From Bacteroidota bacterium (GTDB lineage: Bacteria > Bacteroidota > Bacteroidia > Chitinophagales > UBA10324), in NCBI GenBank assembly GCA_018267315.1, contig JAFDYS010000033.1:1-64000 (forward strand): DNA of 64,000 nt, written 5' to 3'. Position numbers and translations under genes: made by a program. A model generated the notes under the pieces. That model was not told where the DNA came from. It saw only the letters and a program-made list of their open reading frames with translations, and did no database searches. Below are positions 44,858 to 53,611 of the stretch, in pieces. How positions within the stretch are numbered: position 1 is the stretch's first letter; each line of letters begins with the position of its first letter.

Positions 44858-46063
44858 ATGGCAAAACTGAAGCTTGCGCTGATCCGTGAAGAAAAGAATC
44901 CGCCTGAAACAAGAGTGGCCTTCAGCCCGGTGCAGTGCCAGTGGCTGATGAATAAGTATCCGGGGCTGGAAATAGTGGTGCAGAGCTGCATCAATCGTTG
45001 CTTCACTGATGATGAATACCGCCGGGAAGATGTGGCAGTGCGGGAAGATGTTTCCGATGCCGATCTGCTGATCGGTATCAAAGAAGTGCCGAAAGAAAAA
45101 CTGCTGCCGGACAAGAGCTACATCTTCTTTTCACACACCATCAAGCGGCAACCGCAAAACCGGGCGATGCTTCGTGAAATTCTCAATCGCAGGGTTACGC
45201 TGTATGATTATGAGTGCCTCGTTTGGGAAAACGGTGAACGCATTCTGGGCTTCGGGCATTTCGCCGGAGTGGTTGGCGCGCACAATGGCTTTTATGCCTA
45301 CGGAAAACGAACCGGTCTCTTTGATCTGAAGCGCGCCCATGAGTGCCGCGATTACCATGAACTGATTGAACAATACCGTTCCATTAAGTTGCCGCCCATC
45401 AAGATTGCGGTGACAGGAACCGGGCGCGTCGCGAAGGGCGTATATGAGCTGCTCGAGAAACTGAATCTGCGCATGACCAGTGTGCAAAATTTTCTCACCA
45501 AAGAATTTGACGAGCCGGTCTATGCAGTGCTGAATACATCACAGTTGTATGAGCGAAAAGACGGCAAACCTTTTAACCGCGAGAATTTTCACGTCCACCC
45601 TGAAGAATACGAATCCGCCTTTCTTCCATTCGTTGCGGTAACTGATCTCTTCATCAATGCGATTTACTGGAACCCGCTGGCTCCGGTTTTCTTCACCAAA
45701 GAAGACATGAAGAAACAGAACTTCCGCATCCAAGTGATTGCCGATGTTACGTGCGACATTAATGGCTCGGTGCCTTCTACGATTCGTGAAAGTTCCATCG
45801 CCGATCCGGTTTACGGGTTTGATCCGCAAACCGGAAAAGAGGACCTTCCCTATCAACCCAATGTGGTTGATGTAATGGCGGTTAGTAACCTGCCTAACGA
45901 ATTGCCGCGGGAGTCTTCGGAAGAATTTGGCGACAAACTGATTGAGTACGTGGTGGAAGAGTTGTTGCAGCCGAACAGTGAAATTATGAACCGGGCCTGT
46001 ATCACACGCGGAGGCACGCTAAGCCCCCGCTTCAGCTATCTCACTGACTACGTCAACTCCTAA
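44858..46063 (+). CDS. NAD(P)-dependent saccharopine/alanine dehydrogenase-like enzyme
   Basis: Oxidoreductase of the alanine dehydrogenase/PNT and lysine-forming saccharopine dehydrogenase (LYS1) superfamily. The N-terminal catalytic domain has ALIREEKNPPETRVAFSP with the substrate-binding R and K residues expected; the cofactor-binding domain shows IAVTGTGRVAKGVYELL near residue 187; VIADVTCDINGSVPST near 295 is usual for the LYS1-like group. 401 residues. Aspartate kinase lies 0.9 kb upstream, so a part in lysine metabolism is conceivable, though Bacteroidota normally make lysine by the diaminopimelate route; degradation or another amino acid is equally possible. Confidence 0.8.
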   Translation: MAKLKLALIREEKNPPETRVAFSPVQCQWLMNKYPGLEIVVQSCINRCFTDDEYRREDVAVREDVSDADLLIGIKEVPKEKLLPDKSYIFFSHTIKRQPQNRAMLREILNRRVTLYDYECLVWENGERILGFGHFAGVVGAHNGFYAYGKRTGLFDLKRAHECRDYHELIEQYRSIKLPPIKIAVTGTGRVAKGVYELLEKLNLRMTSVQNFLTKEFDEPVYAVLNTSQLYERKDGKPFNRENFHVHPEEYESAFLPFVAVTDLFINAIYWNPLAPVFFTKEDMKKQNFRIQVIADVTCDINGSVPSTIRESSIADPVYGFDPQTGKEDLPYQPNVVDVMAVSNLPNELPRESSEEFGDKLIEYVVEELLQPNSEIMNRACITRGGTLSPRFSYLTDYVNS

Positions 46064-46072
46064 GCACGCATT

Positions 46073-47047
46073 CTATTTGGGAAGCGGATCGCCGAAATTT
46101 AAGGTGAGTCCCAGCCCGAAGCTTTCTTTGAATTGAGTGCGCGGGCCCGCCGTTCCGGTAGGTACCCCGTTATCATCCAGGTCCTGGATAACGATGTCGT
46201 TATCGTAAATCAGGTTTCCGGAGAGATAAGCGGAAAGCCAGTTGTTGATCTTCATATTGACAAGCAGGTCCCACAACACATCTACGTTCTTCCGGTTGGG
46301 TTTGTTTTTATCAGTGTAGTTATTGAAGAGTTGAACTTTTGATGCTACACTCACATTCTTTACCACTTCCTTCAGGAAGATAGCGGTGAGGTATGCACCG
46401 AATTCGGTGCGTATCGTTTTCCCGTGTGAGATAAGTGCACCCGTAGTGTCATATACAGCAGGATCGGTTCCCCACAAACTCGCACCGTTCACCACCTGAT
46501 CGGCAATCTGTTGATCTGTGACAAACGTGAATCTTCCCGTTGTTGGTGACACATACAAGGCAAAGTAGTCCACCGGCTTCCATTCAACACCGATTGAAGC
46601 GGTCAGGTAACCGGGCGCAAGGAATTTCGATACCACCACGCTGTCATTCGGATAGATATATCCATTAGCAAACTGACTCCGGAAATTGAGCAGTCCGGAG
46701 AAATAAAATTTCTTCCCGATCTCATGACCGGCTTTTGACTGAAGTTCGATCAGGTCCGTGTTCTTGCGGATGGTTTTGTCATATTGGGTGCTGATCAATC
46801 CGTAGTTCAGGTTCGCATAACTGTTCCAGTAGTTCTTTCCAAAGTGGTAATTGGCAAAAACAAAAGCAAGCCCGCTCATCGAATACGAGTTTTCACCTCC
46901 CGCAGCCCAATTGGTGAAGCTGGTTTGATTGAATTGAAGTGAAGCAAAACCACCGCGGATCCAGGTAGTATCACGCGCGAGCGTATCCTGCCCGAATGAA
47001 GAGAGGGAGAAACCAAGTGCAATGAGAACAAGTACTGATTTTTTCAT
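46073..47047 (-). CDS. DUF3078 outer-membrane protein
   Basis: Secreted protein of 324 residues with a signal peptide ending GFSLSSFGQ and a series of amphipathic beta strands; the early text GGFASLQFNQTSFTNWAAGGENS is the DUF3078 signature. Probably an outer-membrane beta-barrel of unknown role, widespread in Bacteroidota. The C-terminus (LGLTLNFGDPLPK) extends a few residues past the last strand. It follows mscL but an intrinsic terminator separates the two. Confidence 0.87.
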   Translation of the reverse strand: MKKSVLVLIALGFSLSSFGQDTLARDTTWIRGGFASLQFNQTSFTNWAAGGENSYSMSGLAFVFANYHFGKNYWNSYANLNYGLISTQYDKTIRKNTDLIELQSKAGHEIGKKFYFSGLLNFRSQFANGYIYPNDSVVVSKFLAPGYLTASIGVEWKPVDYFALYVSPTTGRFTFVTDQQIADQVVNGASLWGTDPAVYDTTGALISHGKTIRTEFGAYLTAIFLKEVVKNVSVASKVQLFNNYTDKNKPNRKNVDVLWDLLVNMKINNWLSAYLSGNLIYDNDIVIQDLDDNGVPTGTAGPRTQFKESFGLGLTLNFGDPLPK

Positions 47048-47068
47048 GAGAAGAATTTAAAAATGAAA

Positions 47069-47102
47069 CCGCCCCGAATGATTCTGATACCCTTCGGGGC
47101 GG
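47069..47102 (-). terminator. Intrinsic terminator after mscL
   Basis: A perfect 10-bp stem, CCGCCCCGAA (47069-47078) with TTCGGGGCGG (47093-47102), loop of 14, followed on the minus strand by a T-rich run (GGTTTCATTTTTAAATT). It lies 19 bp past the mscL stop and before the DUF3078 start. Confidence 0.8.
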
Positions 47103-47121
47103 TAAAGTTGTCACACAAAAA

Positions 47122-47538
47122 TTACTTTTTCAAAAGATCGCGGATTTCTGCGAGCAATTTTTCCTGGGCCGTGGGCTCCGGCGGAGCAGCAGGGGCCGCT
47201 TCTTCTTTCTTCTTCATAGAATTGATTCCTTTCACTACAAGGAAAATCACCCAGGCAATGATGAGGAACTCAATGCCCACCTGAATAAAATTGCCGATGT
47301 TGATGGCCACTTCCGGTTTCGCCACCGCGCCGGCAGCATCCATTTCAGGTTTGCGGATCACCCATTTGATGTCTTTAAAATTTACACCGCTCAGCAGCAA
47401 GCCGATGGGCGGCATTACAATGTCGTTAACCAGCGAGCCAACGATCTTGCCGAAAGCGCCGCCGATCACCACGCCAACGGCGAGGTCAACCACATTGCCA
47501 CGGCTAATAAATTCCTTATACTCTTTAAGCATGCCCAT
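47122..47538 (-). CDS. mscL: Large-conductance mechanosensitive channel MscL
   Basis: Inner-membrane pentameric channel that opens under osmotic downshock. The first helix with the gate region is VVDLAVGVVIGGAFGKIVGS (about 16-35), then VNDIVMPPIGLL, a periplasmic loop (VNFKDIKWVIRKPEM), the second helix (FIQVGIEFLIIAWVIFLVVKG) and a C-terminal amphipathic helix, QEKLLAEIRDLLKK. 138 residues, normal. A strong terminator follows, so it is likely monocistronic. Confidence 0.96.
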   Translation of the reverse strand: MGMLKEYKEFISRGNVVDLAVGVVIGGAFGKIVGSLVNDIVMPPIGLLLSGVNFKDIKWVIRKPEMDAAGAVAKPEVAINIGNFIQVGIEFLIIAWVIFLVVKGINSMKKKEEAAPAAPPEPTAQEKLLAEIRDLLKK

Positions 47539-47634
47539 AATGGATGGTTTTAGTTGAGTTCAAATTTAAGTTTTTGTGAATCGCCATCGCAATGAAAATG
47601 CTCACCTAAAGCACTGCCGGAGATTACATCCGGA

Positions 47635-48021
47635 TCACTGACCCTCATCATACATCGGTTTGGTATCTGCAAATACCTGCCAGTGCTGAATAAGGTCGTT
47701 GCTCACTTTTACTTTCCATGCGGCCGGACGTTTCCAGTGCTTTGCAGCATCCGCGCTTCCAGCTTTCGCTAACGTGCCGCTGGCATGACCTACAAGCATG
47801 AACGTATTGCCATGTTCATAAACTTCTTTCACATCAACATGATAATCGGGGAATTTTTCAAAGAACATGCTCCAGCTGTCGCGCATGATTTCTTTTCCCT
47901 GGTACACCTGATCGTGCGCATCTATGAAGATGTGACCGTCGGTCAACAGCGCAGCAATTTTTTTTACATCGTGCGAGTTGATCGCATCAACAAACTTCAG
48001 GACAATCTCTTTGTGATTCAC
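47635..48021 (-). CDS. NTF2/SnoaL-like small protein
   Basis: 128-residue protein with the NTF2-like cone fold of SnoaL-type polyketide cyclase relatives: an N-terminal helix pair (VLKFVDAINSHDVKKIAALL), the strand TDGHIFIDAHDQVYQGKE and later IQHWQVFADTKPM. Such proteins are small hydrolases, isomerases or ligand binders; the substrate is not predictable. GTG start at 48021. It lies 12 bp after the aminotransferase stop and may be co-transcribed with it. Confidence 0.8.
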   Translation of the reverse strand: MNHKEIVLKFVDAINSHDVKKIAALLTDGHIFIDAHDQVYQGKEIMRDSWSMFFEKFPDYHVDVKEVYEHGNTFMLVGHASGTLAKAGSADAAKHWKRPAAWKVKVSNDLIQHWQVFADTKPMYDEGQ

Positions 48022-48033
48022 GGGTGAGTTAAT

Positions 48034-49260
48034 TTATGAATTGATAGCCGAAGGTTTTGCAATCTCTATTCTGCCGGGGTATTGTTCCAGTGCCACCTTC
48101 AGGCAGGCAAAAGCTTTTTCCATTTCTGAATTCCTGAGCACATACGCGATTCTGACTTCATCAAGCCCCAGCCCGGGAGTGGTGTAGAAACCGGTGGCGG
48201 GCGCCAGCATTACCGTTTCATTGTTGAATGAAAAAGATTCGAGCAGCCATTGACAGAACCGGTCACTGTCATCAATGGGTAACCGGGCTATGGTGTAGAA
48301 AGCGCCTCCGGGTTTCGGGCATACTACGCCGGGAATCTCGTTCATGCGTTCACACATGAGGTTGCGGCGGCTCACATATTCATTCATCACCTGCTCGTGA
48401 TATTCATGCGGCACATCGAGTGCTGCTTCACCGGCTATTTGTCCGAAGGTGGGCGGACTCAATCGCGCCTGCGCAAACTTGAGCACCGTGTCAATGATGT
48501 CCTTGTTTCTTGAAATCAGGCAGCCGATTCGTGCTCCGCACATGCTGAATCGCTTGGAAACGGAATCAATCACCACCACATTTTTTTCCAGCCCGGGTAA
48601 ATTCAGCACACTGGTGTGTTTCTTCCCGTCATACACGAAATCACGATACACTTCATCTACGAATAGAAAGAGATCATGCTTGAGTACCACATCACGCAGT
48701 TGCTCCAGTTCTTCCTTTGAATAAAAATATCCTGTTGGATTATTGGGATTGCAAATGAGTATTGCTTTCGTTTTTGGTGTGATCAGCTTTTCAAATTCAG
48801 AAATGGAGGGCAGGGCGAAACCATTTTCAATGCGCGAGGTAATGGGTTTGATATTGATGCCGCCTGAAATAGCAAAGCCATTGTAGTTGGCGTAAAAGGG
48901 TTCGGGAATAATCACTTCTTCTCCTTCATCCACGGCTGCCATCAATCCGAAAGTGATCGCTTCTGAACCGCCGGTGGTGATGAGGATGTTCTCAAAGTTC
49001 AGATCAATATCATACCGCTTGTAGTATGCTGCCAGCTTTCTACGGTAGGATTCAATGCCGGCTGAATGGCTGTATTCCAGCACCGGAAAATTCACCGAAC
49101 GGATGGCGTCAAAAACCTGCTTCGGTGTTTCAATATCGGGTTGCCCGATGTTGAGGTGATACACCTTCTTACCCTCTCGTTTTGCACGCTCTGCATAAGG
49201 CACCAGCTTTCTGATGGGTGAAGCCGGCATGCGGCGGCCTTTATTGGAAATGTGTGGCAT
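48034..49260 (-). CDS. PLP-dependent aminotransferase, class I (AspC-like)
   Basis: Fold-type I aminotransferase. Opening MPASPIRKLVPYAERAKREGKKVYHLNIGQPD, cofactor contacts TTGGSEAI, NPNNPTGY and VDEVYRDFVYDG, Schiff-base lysine in DSVSKRFSMCGARIG, and the substrate-binding arginine near the C-terminus (LDEVRIAYVL). 408 residues. The text resembles the aspartate/aromatic or alanine group of Bacteroidota; exact substrates are not determined. The first gene of a likely two-gene unit, just downstream of the tRNA cluster. Confidence 0.88.
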   Translation of the reverse strand: MPHISNKGRRMPASPIRKLVPYAERAKREGKKVYHLNIGQPDIETPKQVFDAIRSVNFPVLEYSHSAGIESYRRKLAAYYKRYDIDLNFENILITTGGSEAITFGLMAAVDEGEEVIIPEPFYANYNGFAISGGINIKPITSRIENGFALPSISEFEKLITPKTKAILICNPNNPTGYFYSKEELEQLRDVVLKHDLFLFVDEVYRDFVYDGKKHTSVLNLPGLEKNVVVIDSVSKRFSMCGARIGCLISRNKDIIDTVLKFAQARLSPPTFGQIAGEAALDVPHEYHEQVMNEYVSRRNLMCERMNEIPGVVCPKPGGAFYTIARLPIDDSDRFCQWLLESFSFNNETVMLAPATGFYTTPGLGLDEVRIAYVLRNSEMEKAFACLKVALEQYPGRIEIAKPSAINS

Positions 49261-49331
49261 GTATGTCTTGCGATTAGAAGTGCAGGTGAATGGCTTTCAA
49301 ATCAAAATTACATCCCCCAACTTGATCCTGA

Positions 49332-49421
49332 TGGTGCCCGGGGCGGGAATTGAACCCGCACCGCCGTTTGCGGGCGACAGGATTTTAAGTCCTGCGTGTC
49401 TACCAGTTCCACCACCCGGGC
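49332..49421 (-). tRNA. tRNA-Leu (anticodon TAA), CCA encoded
   Basis: Acceptor GCCCGGG pairs with CCCGGGC, with discriminator A and a genomically encoded CCA at 49332-49334. The D-arm is GTGGAACTGGTAGACACG, the anticodon loop ACTTAAAAT carries TAA, and a long class II variable arm (CGCCCGCAAACGGCG) confirms leucine. Confidence 0.93.
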
Positions 49422-49436
49422 CCAAAATAGAAAATC

Positions 49437-49506
49437 GTTAATCGCAGTCCGCTAACCGTACCATTTCATTTCCGATTAACGATGAACCAATAACGATTAA
49501 CGATTC
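49437..49506. repeat. Ten-unit degenerate heptamer array between tRNA genes
   Basis: Seventy bases split exactly into ten 7-base units. The first four begin with CG (CGTTAAT, CGCAGTC), and later ones become AACGATG, AACCAAT and finally AACGATT twice. It fills most of the gap between tRNA-Leu and tRNA-Gly. Confidence 0.7.
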
Positions 49507-49510
49507 AAAG

Positions 49511-49583
49511 AGCGGGAGACGAGACTCGAACCCGCGACCCCAACCTTGGCAAGGTTGTGCTCTACCAACTGAGCTACTCCCGC
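49511..49583 (-). tRNA. tRNA-Gly (anticodon GCC), CCA not encoded
   Basis: Acceptor GCGGGAG with CTCCCGC, discriminator T, D-arm GTAGCTCAGTTGGTAGAGCA, anticodon stem CAACC/GGTTG around TTGCCAA (GCC), T-arm GCGGG TTCGAGT. The next bases do not read CCA, so it must be added after transcription. Confidence 0.95.
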
Positions 49584-49610
49584 TTATATTTTCAAACTAT
49601 TTCAAAAAAT

Positions 49611-49672
49611 GCTCTGAACCCACGACCCACCCGATAACAATCGGGATGCTCTACCAACTGAGCTACTCCCAC
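49611..49672 (-). pseudogene. tRNA remnant with palindromic anticodon arm
   Basis: The 5' two thirds of a tRNA are clear: acceptor 5' strand GTGGGAG, then the same D-arm as the adjacent tRNA-Gly (AGCTCAGTTGGTAGAGCA). The anticodon arm is a perfect palindrome, CCCGATTGTTATCGGG, that would leave a 4-base rather than 7-base loop. The T-arm starts GTGGGTTC but breaks down, and the 3' acceptor strand CTCCCAC is missing. It cannot fold as a functional tRNA. Confidence 0.7.
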
Positions 49673-49773
49673 TTGTGCCGTTACAAAATTGCATTGGTCA
49701 ATTTCGTAACGAGCGGCAAATATAGATAAATCGACTTCATTTTCTTTACGACATGTTGCCGTTTTCAAACTGC

Positions 49774-49781
49774 TAATTTCG
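49774..49781 (+). promoter_or_regulatory. Probable -7 box of the CorC/CNNM-type gene
   Basis: TAATTTCG, one mismatch from TAnnTTTG, ends 4 bases before the GTG start at 49786. A TTG at 49756-49758 lies 15 bases upstream, the same spacing as at the L,D-transpeptidase gene. Confidence 0.35.
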
Positions 49782-49785
49782 CCGC

Positions 49786-51087
49786 GTGGGCTACCTGATT
49801 ATTTTTCTGTTGATGTTACTGAACGGCGTCTTTGCCATGGCAGAAGCTTCACTCATTGCTTCACGCCGGTTTCGGCTGGAGCGTATGTCAAAACAAGGCA
49901 GCCGGCGCGCCCGTATGGCGCTTAAGCTTGCAAGCGACCCGCATAAATTTCTTTCCACCACACAGTTGGGCATTACTCTCATCAGTGTAATTGCCGGTGC
50001 ATACGGCGCCTCTGAAATTTCTGATAAACTGGCTGCTGACCTCAAGGAATATCCTGTCATTGCTGAATTTGCCGGCACCCTGGGCTCCGTGCTCATCATT
50101 CTCTTCACCACCTACCTTTCGCTTGTATTCGGTGAATTGGTTCCCAAAACCATTGCCATTGCCCGCCCTGAATCTATCGCATCAGCGCTCGCGCCGGTGA
50201 TGTGGCTGCTGTATTATGTCGCGTTGCCGTTTATCTGGCTCCTCACTATTTCCAACAAACTCATCCTGCGCTTGCTCCGTATCAGAAGAAAAGATGAGCC
50301 GCCGGTAACCGAAGAAGAACTGAAAGCCATTATTGACCAAAGCCGGAAGTACGGAGTGCTGGAAGAAATGGAATCGGAAATGATGAAGAGTATCTTCAAA
50401 ACCGCTGACCGGCGCGTGAACTCCATCATGACCCACCGCACCGACCTGGTATGGCTTGACCAGAATGCCACGCAGGAAGAAATGATGAGAACGATTGAGA
50501 AGACCATTCACTCCAGTTTCCCGGTGTGCGACAAATCGCTCGATCATGTGCTGGGTATCGTGTTCATCAAGGATGTGCTGCTGCAGATTCAAAGAAGCCA
50601 GTCGCTGAATATTCCCACACTCATCAGGAAACCGCTCTATGTTCCGGAATCCATGCCGGCGCTGGAACTGCTGGAAAATTTCAGAAGCTCGGGAATGCAC
50701 GTTGCACTGGCGCTGAATGAATACGGCTCACTCGAAGGACTGGTGACCTTGCATGATGTAACCGAAGCCATTTTCGGTGACATCCCCATTATGGCACAGG
50801 CAAGAGATGAAGCCATACGGCGTACAGATGGCTCCTGGCTTATTGACGGAATGATGCAGACACCTCGTTGGAGCGATCTGCTCGGAATGAATGACCTCAA
50901 TGAAGAGGAAACCGGCAACTATAACACACTCGGTGGATTTGTGATGCACCAGATGGGAAGCATTCCGAAAGCCGGTGACCAGTTTGAATTCCGCAATCAC
51001 CTCTTTGAAGTGATGGACATGGACGGCATGCGTGTTGACAAAGTATTGGTGAGCAAACTACCGGAGGAAGCTGCACTCATTGATTAG
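49786..51087 (+). CDS. CNNM/CBS/CorC-domain membrane protein (hemolysin C-like family)
   Basis: Inner-membrane protein of the CNNM/CorC group, linked to magnesium or cobalt efflux. The N-terminal CNNM membrane domain (residues 1-185) has FAMAEASLIASRRFRLE, LGITLISVIAGAYGA and the conserved LVFGELVPKTIAIARPE. Two CBS motifs follow (about 205-330; VNSIMTHRTDLVWLD, FPVCDKSLDHVLGIVFIKDVL) and a CorC_HlyC end domain (about 345-425). GTG start, 433 residues. The old hemolysin name is misleading; no toxin function is implied. Confidence 0.9.
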   Translation: MGYLIIFLLMLLNGVFAMAEASLIASRRFRLERMSKQGSRRARMALKLASDPHKFLSTTQLGITLISVIAGAYGASEISDKLAADLKEYPVIAEFAGTLGSVLIILFTTYLSLVFGELVPKTIAIARPESIASALAPVMWLLYYVALPFIWLLTISNKLILRLLRIRRKDEPPVTEEELKAIIDQSRKYGVLEEMESEMMKSIFKTADRRVNSIMTHRTDLVWLDQNATQEEMMRTIEKTIHSSFPVCDKSLDHVLGIVFIKDVLLQIQRSQSLNIPTLIRKPLYVPESMPALELLENFRSSGMHVALALNEYGSLEGLVTLHDVTEAIFGDIPIMAQARDEAIRRTDGSWLIDGMMQTPRWSDLLGMNDLNEEETGNYNTLGGFVMHQMGSIPKAGDQFEFRNHLFEVMDMDGMRVDKVLVSKLPEEAALID

Positions 51088-51101
51088 ATGATGCGCGCGT
51101 A

Positions 51102-52277
51102 TTACTGAATCATCACTTTCTTCACCACATTCCGGTGGCCGTTATCAAACATCAGCAGGTAAAGTCCGGCGGGGGCGTTTTGAAGATCCACCTGTTTTGA
51201 TCCGGAGAATTCCGGAAGCGTGAGAATTTCTTTCCCGTACGCATCAAAAACATGAAGGCGAAACGGAGAATCTGAATAGACCTGCAAATTCCCGTTTCCC
51301 ACAGAAGGATAGACAGCCACAGAAACATCATTGATGGTACCTGCCACACCCAGCCCGTCATCATCCACAATCGTAACCTTCATGGCCCCTGCGGTAATAA
51401 TCGCTCCGTTGCCGGCATTGGTAAGAGAGAGTGTAATCGTTTCATTACTTTCCACAATGCCATCACTCACAATGGTACCCGTTACTGAAACAGGATCCGA
51501 AGAGTTGGAAGGGAACGTTACCGTTTGGGGAGAGGTGAGTGAGTAGTCACTGCCCTGATCAGCCGTTCCGCCGGTCACGCTCACATCAACCGGCGTGGCA
51601 TTCGCATTCGGGTTGATGATTCCCACCTTTACTGTAAACGTTCCTGCCCCTTCTGAAACAAACATCGTGTCGCTCGTGAAGAATACAGAAGGCGAAGTGA
51701 TGTCGCACGGTGTCATGGTATGTGCACCGAGGTGTGTAAAATCATCCTGATCATACACCGTCCATTGCAATGCACTCTCACTCCACACTTTGGTTCCGTG
51801 TTGCACATCGGCGTTGCGAACAAGGGTATGATCTCTCGTCGTTCCTGATCCTACTACCCACCCGTCAGCTCCGGGATCAACACCAATCTCGCCGATGATG
51901 TCAACCGTATCACTTGTGGCGGTATTCACCAGCGCCACGGCATCATTTCCGTTCCAGTTAATAACAAATGAACTGGTGGTATCAGCCACCAACTTGATCA
52001 GACTATCAGCCGATCCATGGCATCCCACCCATACACTGTTTGAAGCAACAGATCCGTGCAGTTTGAAAATTCCCTGAGCCGTATCCACGCCGTTGAAGAA
52101 AACGAGCAAGCGGTAATTGCCCAGATCTACAGTGCCAGAAGTCGGATTGAAAATTTCGATCGCCTTGTTGTAGCTGCTGCCTTCTTCATACTCTGAAATG
52201 AAAAGATCAGAACAGGCCTGAGCACCGACATTCATGCTCAAAACAGAAAACAGAAACAGGAAGTAAATATTCTTCAT
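51102..52277 (-). CDS. T9SS cargo with lamin-tail and Calx-beta domains
   Basis: Secreted protein of 391 residues. A signal peptide (1-19, …SMNVGAQ) is followed by a lamin-tail domain (about 20-165; LFISEYEEGSSYNKAIEIFN, GTVDLGNYRLLVF), then a Calx-beta domain (about 195-305; FVSEGAGTFTVKV, SNETITLSL), and a T9SS sorting domain. The sorting domain opens VAVYPSVGNGNLQ, not the usual YPNPS, but the remainder (FDAYGKEIL, APAGLYLLMF, VVKKVMIQ) is typical. Lamin-tail domains often accompany surface nucleases or adhesins; no enzymatic domain is present here. Confidence 0.83.
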   Translation of the reverse strand: MKNIYFLFLFSVLSMNVGAQACSDLFISEYEEGSSYNKAIEIFNPTSGTVDLGNYRLLVFFNGVDTAQGIFKLHGSVASNSVWVGCHGSADSLIKLVADTTSSFVINWNGNDAVALVNTATSDTVDIIGEIGVDPGADGWVVGSGTTRDHTLVRNADVQHGTKVWSESALQWTVYDQDDFTHLGAHTMTPCDITSPSVFFTSDTMFVSEGAGTFTVKVGIINPNANATPVDVSVTGGTADQGSDYSLTSPQTVTFPSNSSDPVSVTGTIVSDGIVESNETITLSLTNAGNGAIITAGAMKVTIVDDDGLGVAGTINDVSVAVYPSVGNGNLQVYSDSPFRLHVFDAYGKEILTLPEFSGSKQVDLQNAPAGLYLLMFDNGHRNVVKKVMIQ

Positions 52278-52373
52278 GAACGGATGTTTTATGAGTCGCC
52301 AAATTTGATGAAAAGAATGTGGATTGCAAGAGGCGGAGAAAGAAAATGCCGATTAAAGTTTTACTGAGAAGGG

Positions 52374-53591
52374 TCATTTTTCCCCGAGCAGTTTTTCAAT
52401 CAAGGCATTGACATCGTCTTTCCATTTTTCATATGCATCACCCGTTGCCGGTCCGTTGATGCCGGTGTAGATGTTTCTCACCTTTCCGGCACGGTCAATA
52501 AATACCGAAGTGGGATATCCGTTGATTCCATTCAGCATCGGGAGCGCTTTCGCAGCCGATTCACCCGTTTGCCCTCCGAAGAGTAACGGATATTGAATCC
52601 CGAATTTTTGCTGAAGCCGTTTCAGGTTTGCCTGCGCTTTCTCAAACTCAGGGAATCGCTCGAAGGCAATTCCAATGATCTCCAGACCTTCCTGATGAAA
52701 TTGATTGTAGAGCCGGCTGTAATACTCCGTTTCATCCATGCAATTCGGGCACCACGTACCCATGATCTGCACGATCACCACTTTGTTTTTGAATGCCGGA
52801 TCGGTGAGTGAAACCATTTTTCTATTCACGTCAGGAAAAGAAAACGCAAGGGAAGTGTAACCCGGTTTCAGGTACGTGATGGAATACGGATCGGGCAATT
52901 CAAACTTTTCATTTCTCCCGGCAATCCAGTCTTCTCGCCAGTGATTTCCCGAAAAGAATCTCCCGTGAATCACGCCCTCTTTATCCACCACTCCTTTAAA
53001 CAGAAAAAGATGCGAACCATCAAATGCCGACAAGGCCAGTGAATCGCCAAACACCAAGCCCTGCAGGTAACGGTAATCGCCGGATGTGGTGAGGAAGGTG
53101 CCATGCAATTGATAACCTGTTTGCACGAATTCGCCGATGGCTTTTGAACTATCTGCAGTTCCGGGACTGAAATCACACTCCCATTTTCCGGAAATGTTTA
53201 CGCCGGCTTCTTTATGACCTTCAAAGCGGCCGCTGATTCCTGCCGTTGCAGAAAACGGAAAAACATTGTTGTCTCTGCGCGTGTGATTAAGAAACAACCC
53301 CGTCATTTTCCCCGGTTCATATTTCACCCTGAATTCTGAATCGAACAGCGGCATGTGTATGAACAAACTGTCGCCGGCGACCGTGATTTCAGTTACACGA
53401 ATTTTTTCTTCCGCGTTGATGATGGTGATCACTATCGCGCCTGCAGAATCGGTTAACAGGAAATTGAACGGCAGCGTTTCATCCTTCAGTTGAATCACGC
53501 CGCGCCACATGCCGGTCTCCAAGCCCTCATCATTCGCAGCGGAAGCATGTGTGAACGCAAAAACAAAGAGAAGAATACTCAGAAGGAACAT
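52374..53591 (-). CDS. TlpA-like thioredoxin-fold lipid/periplasmic protein
   Basis: Periplasmic thiol-disulfide oxidoreductase of the TlpA/ResA type. The ATG at 53591 starts a signal peptide (MFLLSILLFVFAFTHASA). Residues 20-230 form an N-terminal beta-rich domain often found before TlpA domains in Bacteroidota; the thioredoxin domain from about 255 holds VQIMGTWCPNCMDE with the redox pair C281/C284 and GYPTSVFIDRAGKV with the cis-proline. It may reduce or repair periplasmic proteins, for example in cytochrome maturation. It starts 20 bp after the end of the RDD gene. The longer frame to 53630 would need a TTG start and overlap that gene. Confidence 0.85.
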   Translation of the reverse strand: MFLLSILLFVFAFTHASAANDEGLETGMWRGVIQLKDETLPFNFLLTDSAGAIVITIINAEEKIRVTEITVAGDSLFIHMPLFDSEFRVKYEPGKMTGLFLNHTRRDNNVFPFSATAGISGRFEGHKEAGVNISGKWECDFSPGTADSSKAIGEFVQTGYQLHGTFLTTSGDYRYLQGLVFGDSLALSAFDGSHLFLFKGVVDKEGVIHGRFFSGNHWREDWIAGRNEKFELPDPYSITYLKPGYTSLAFSFPDVNRKMVSLTDPAFKNKVVIVQIMGTWCPNCMDETEYYSRLYNQFHQEGLEIIGIAFERFPEFEKAQANLKRLQQKFGIQYPLLFGGQTGESAAKALPMLNGINGYPTSVFIDRAGKVRNIYTGINGPATGDAYEKWKDDVNALIEKLLGEK

Positions 53592-53611
53592 GTGACCGAT
53601 TTTCCGGAAGA

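Noticed and set aside
49611-49672. A functional tRNA-Asn (anticodon GTT)
   Set aside because: The GTT triplet could be read as an anticodon, but the arm then mispairs, the T-arm fails and the 3' acceptor strand is missing.
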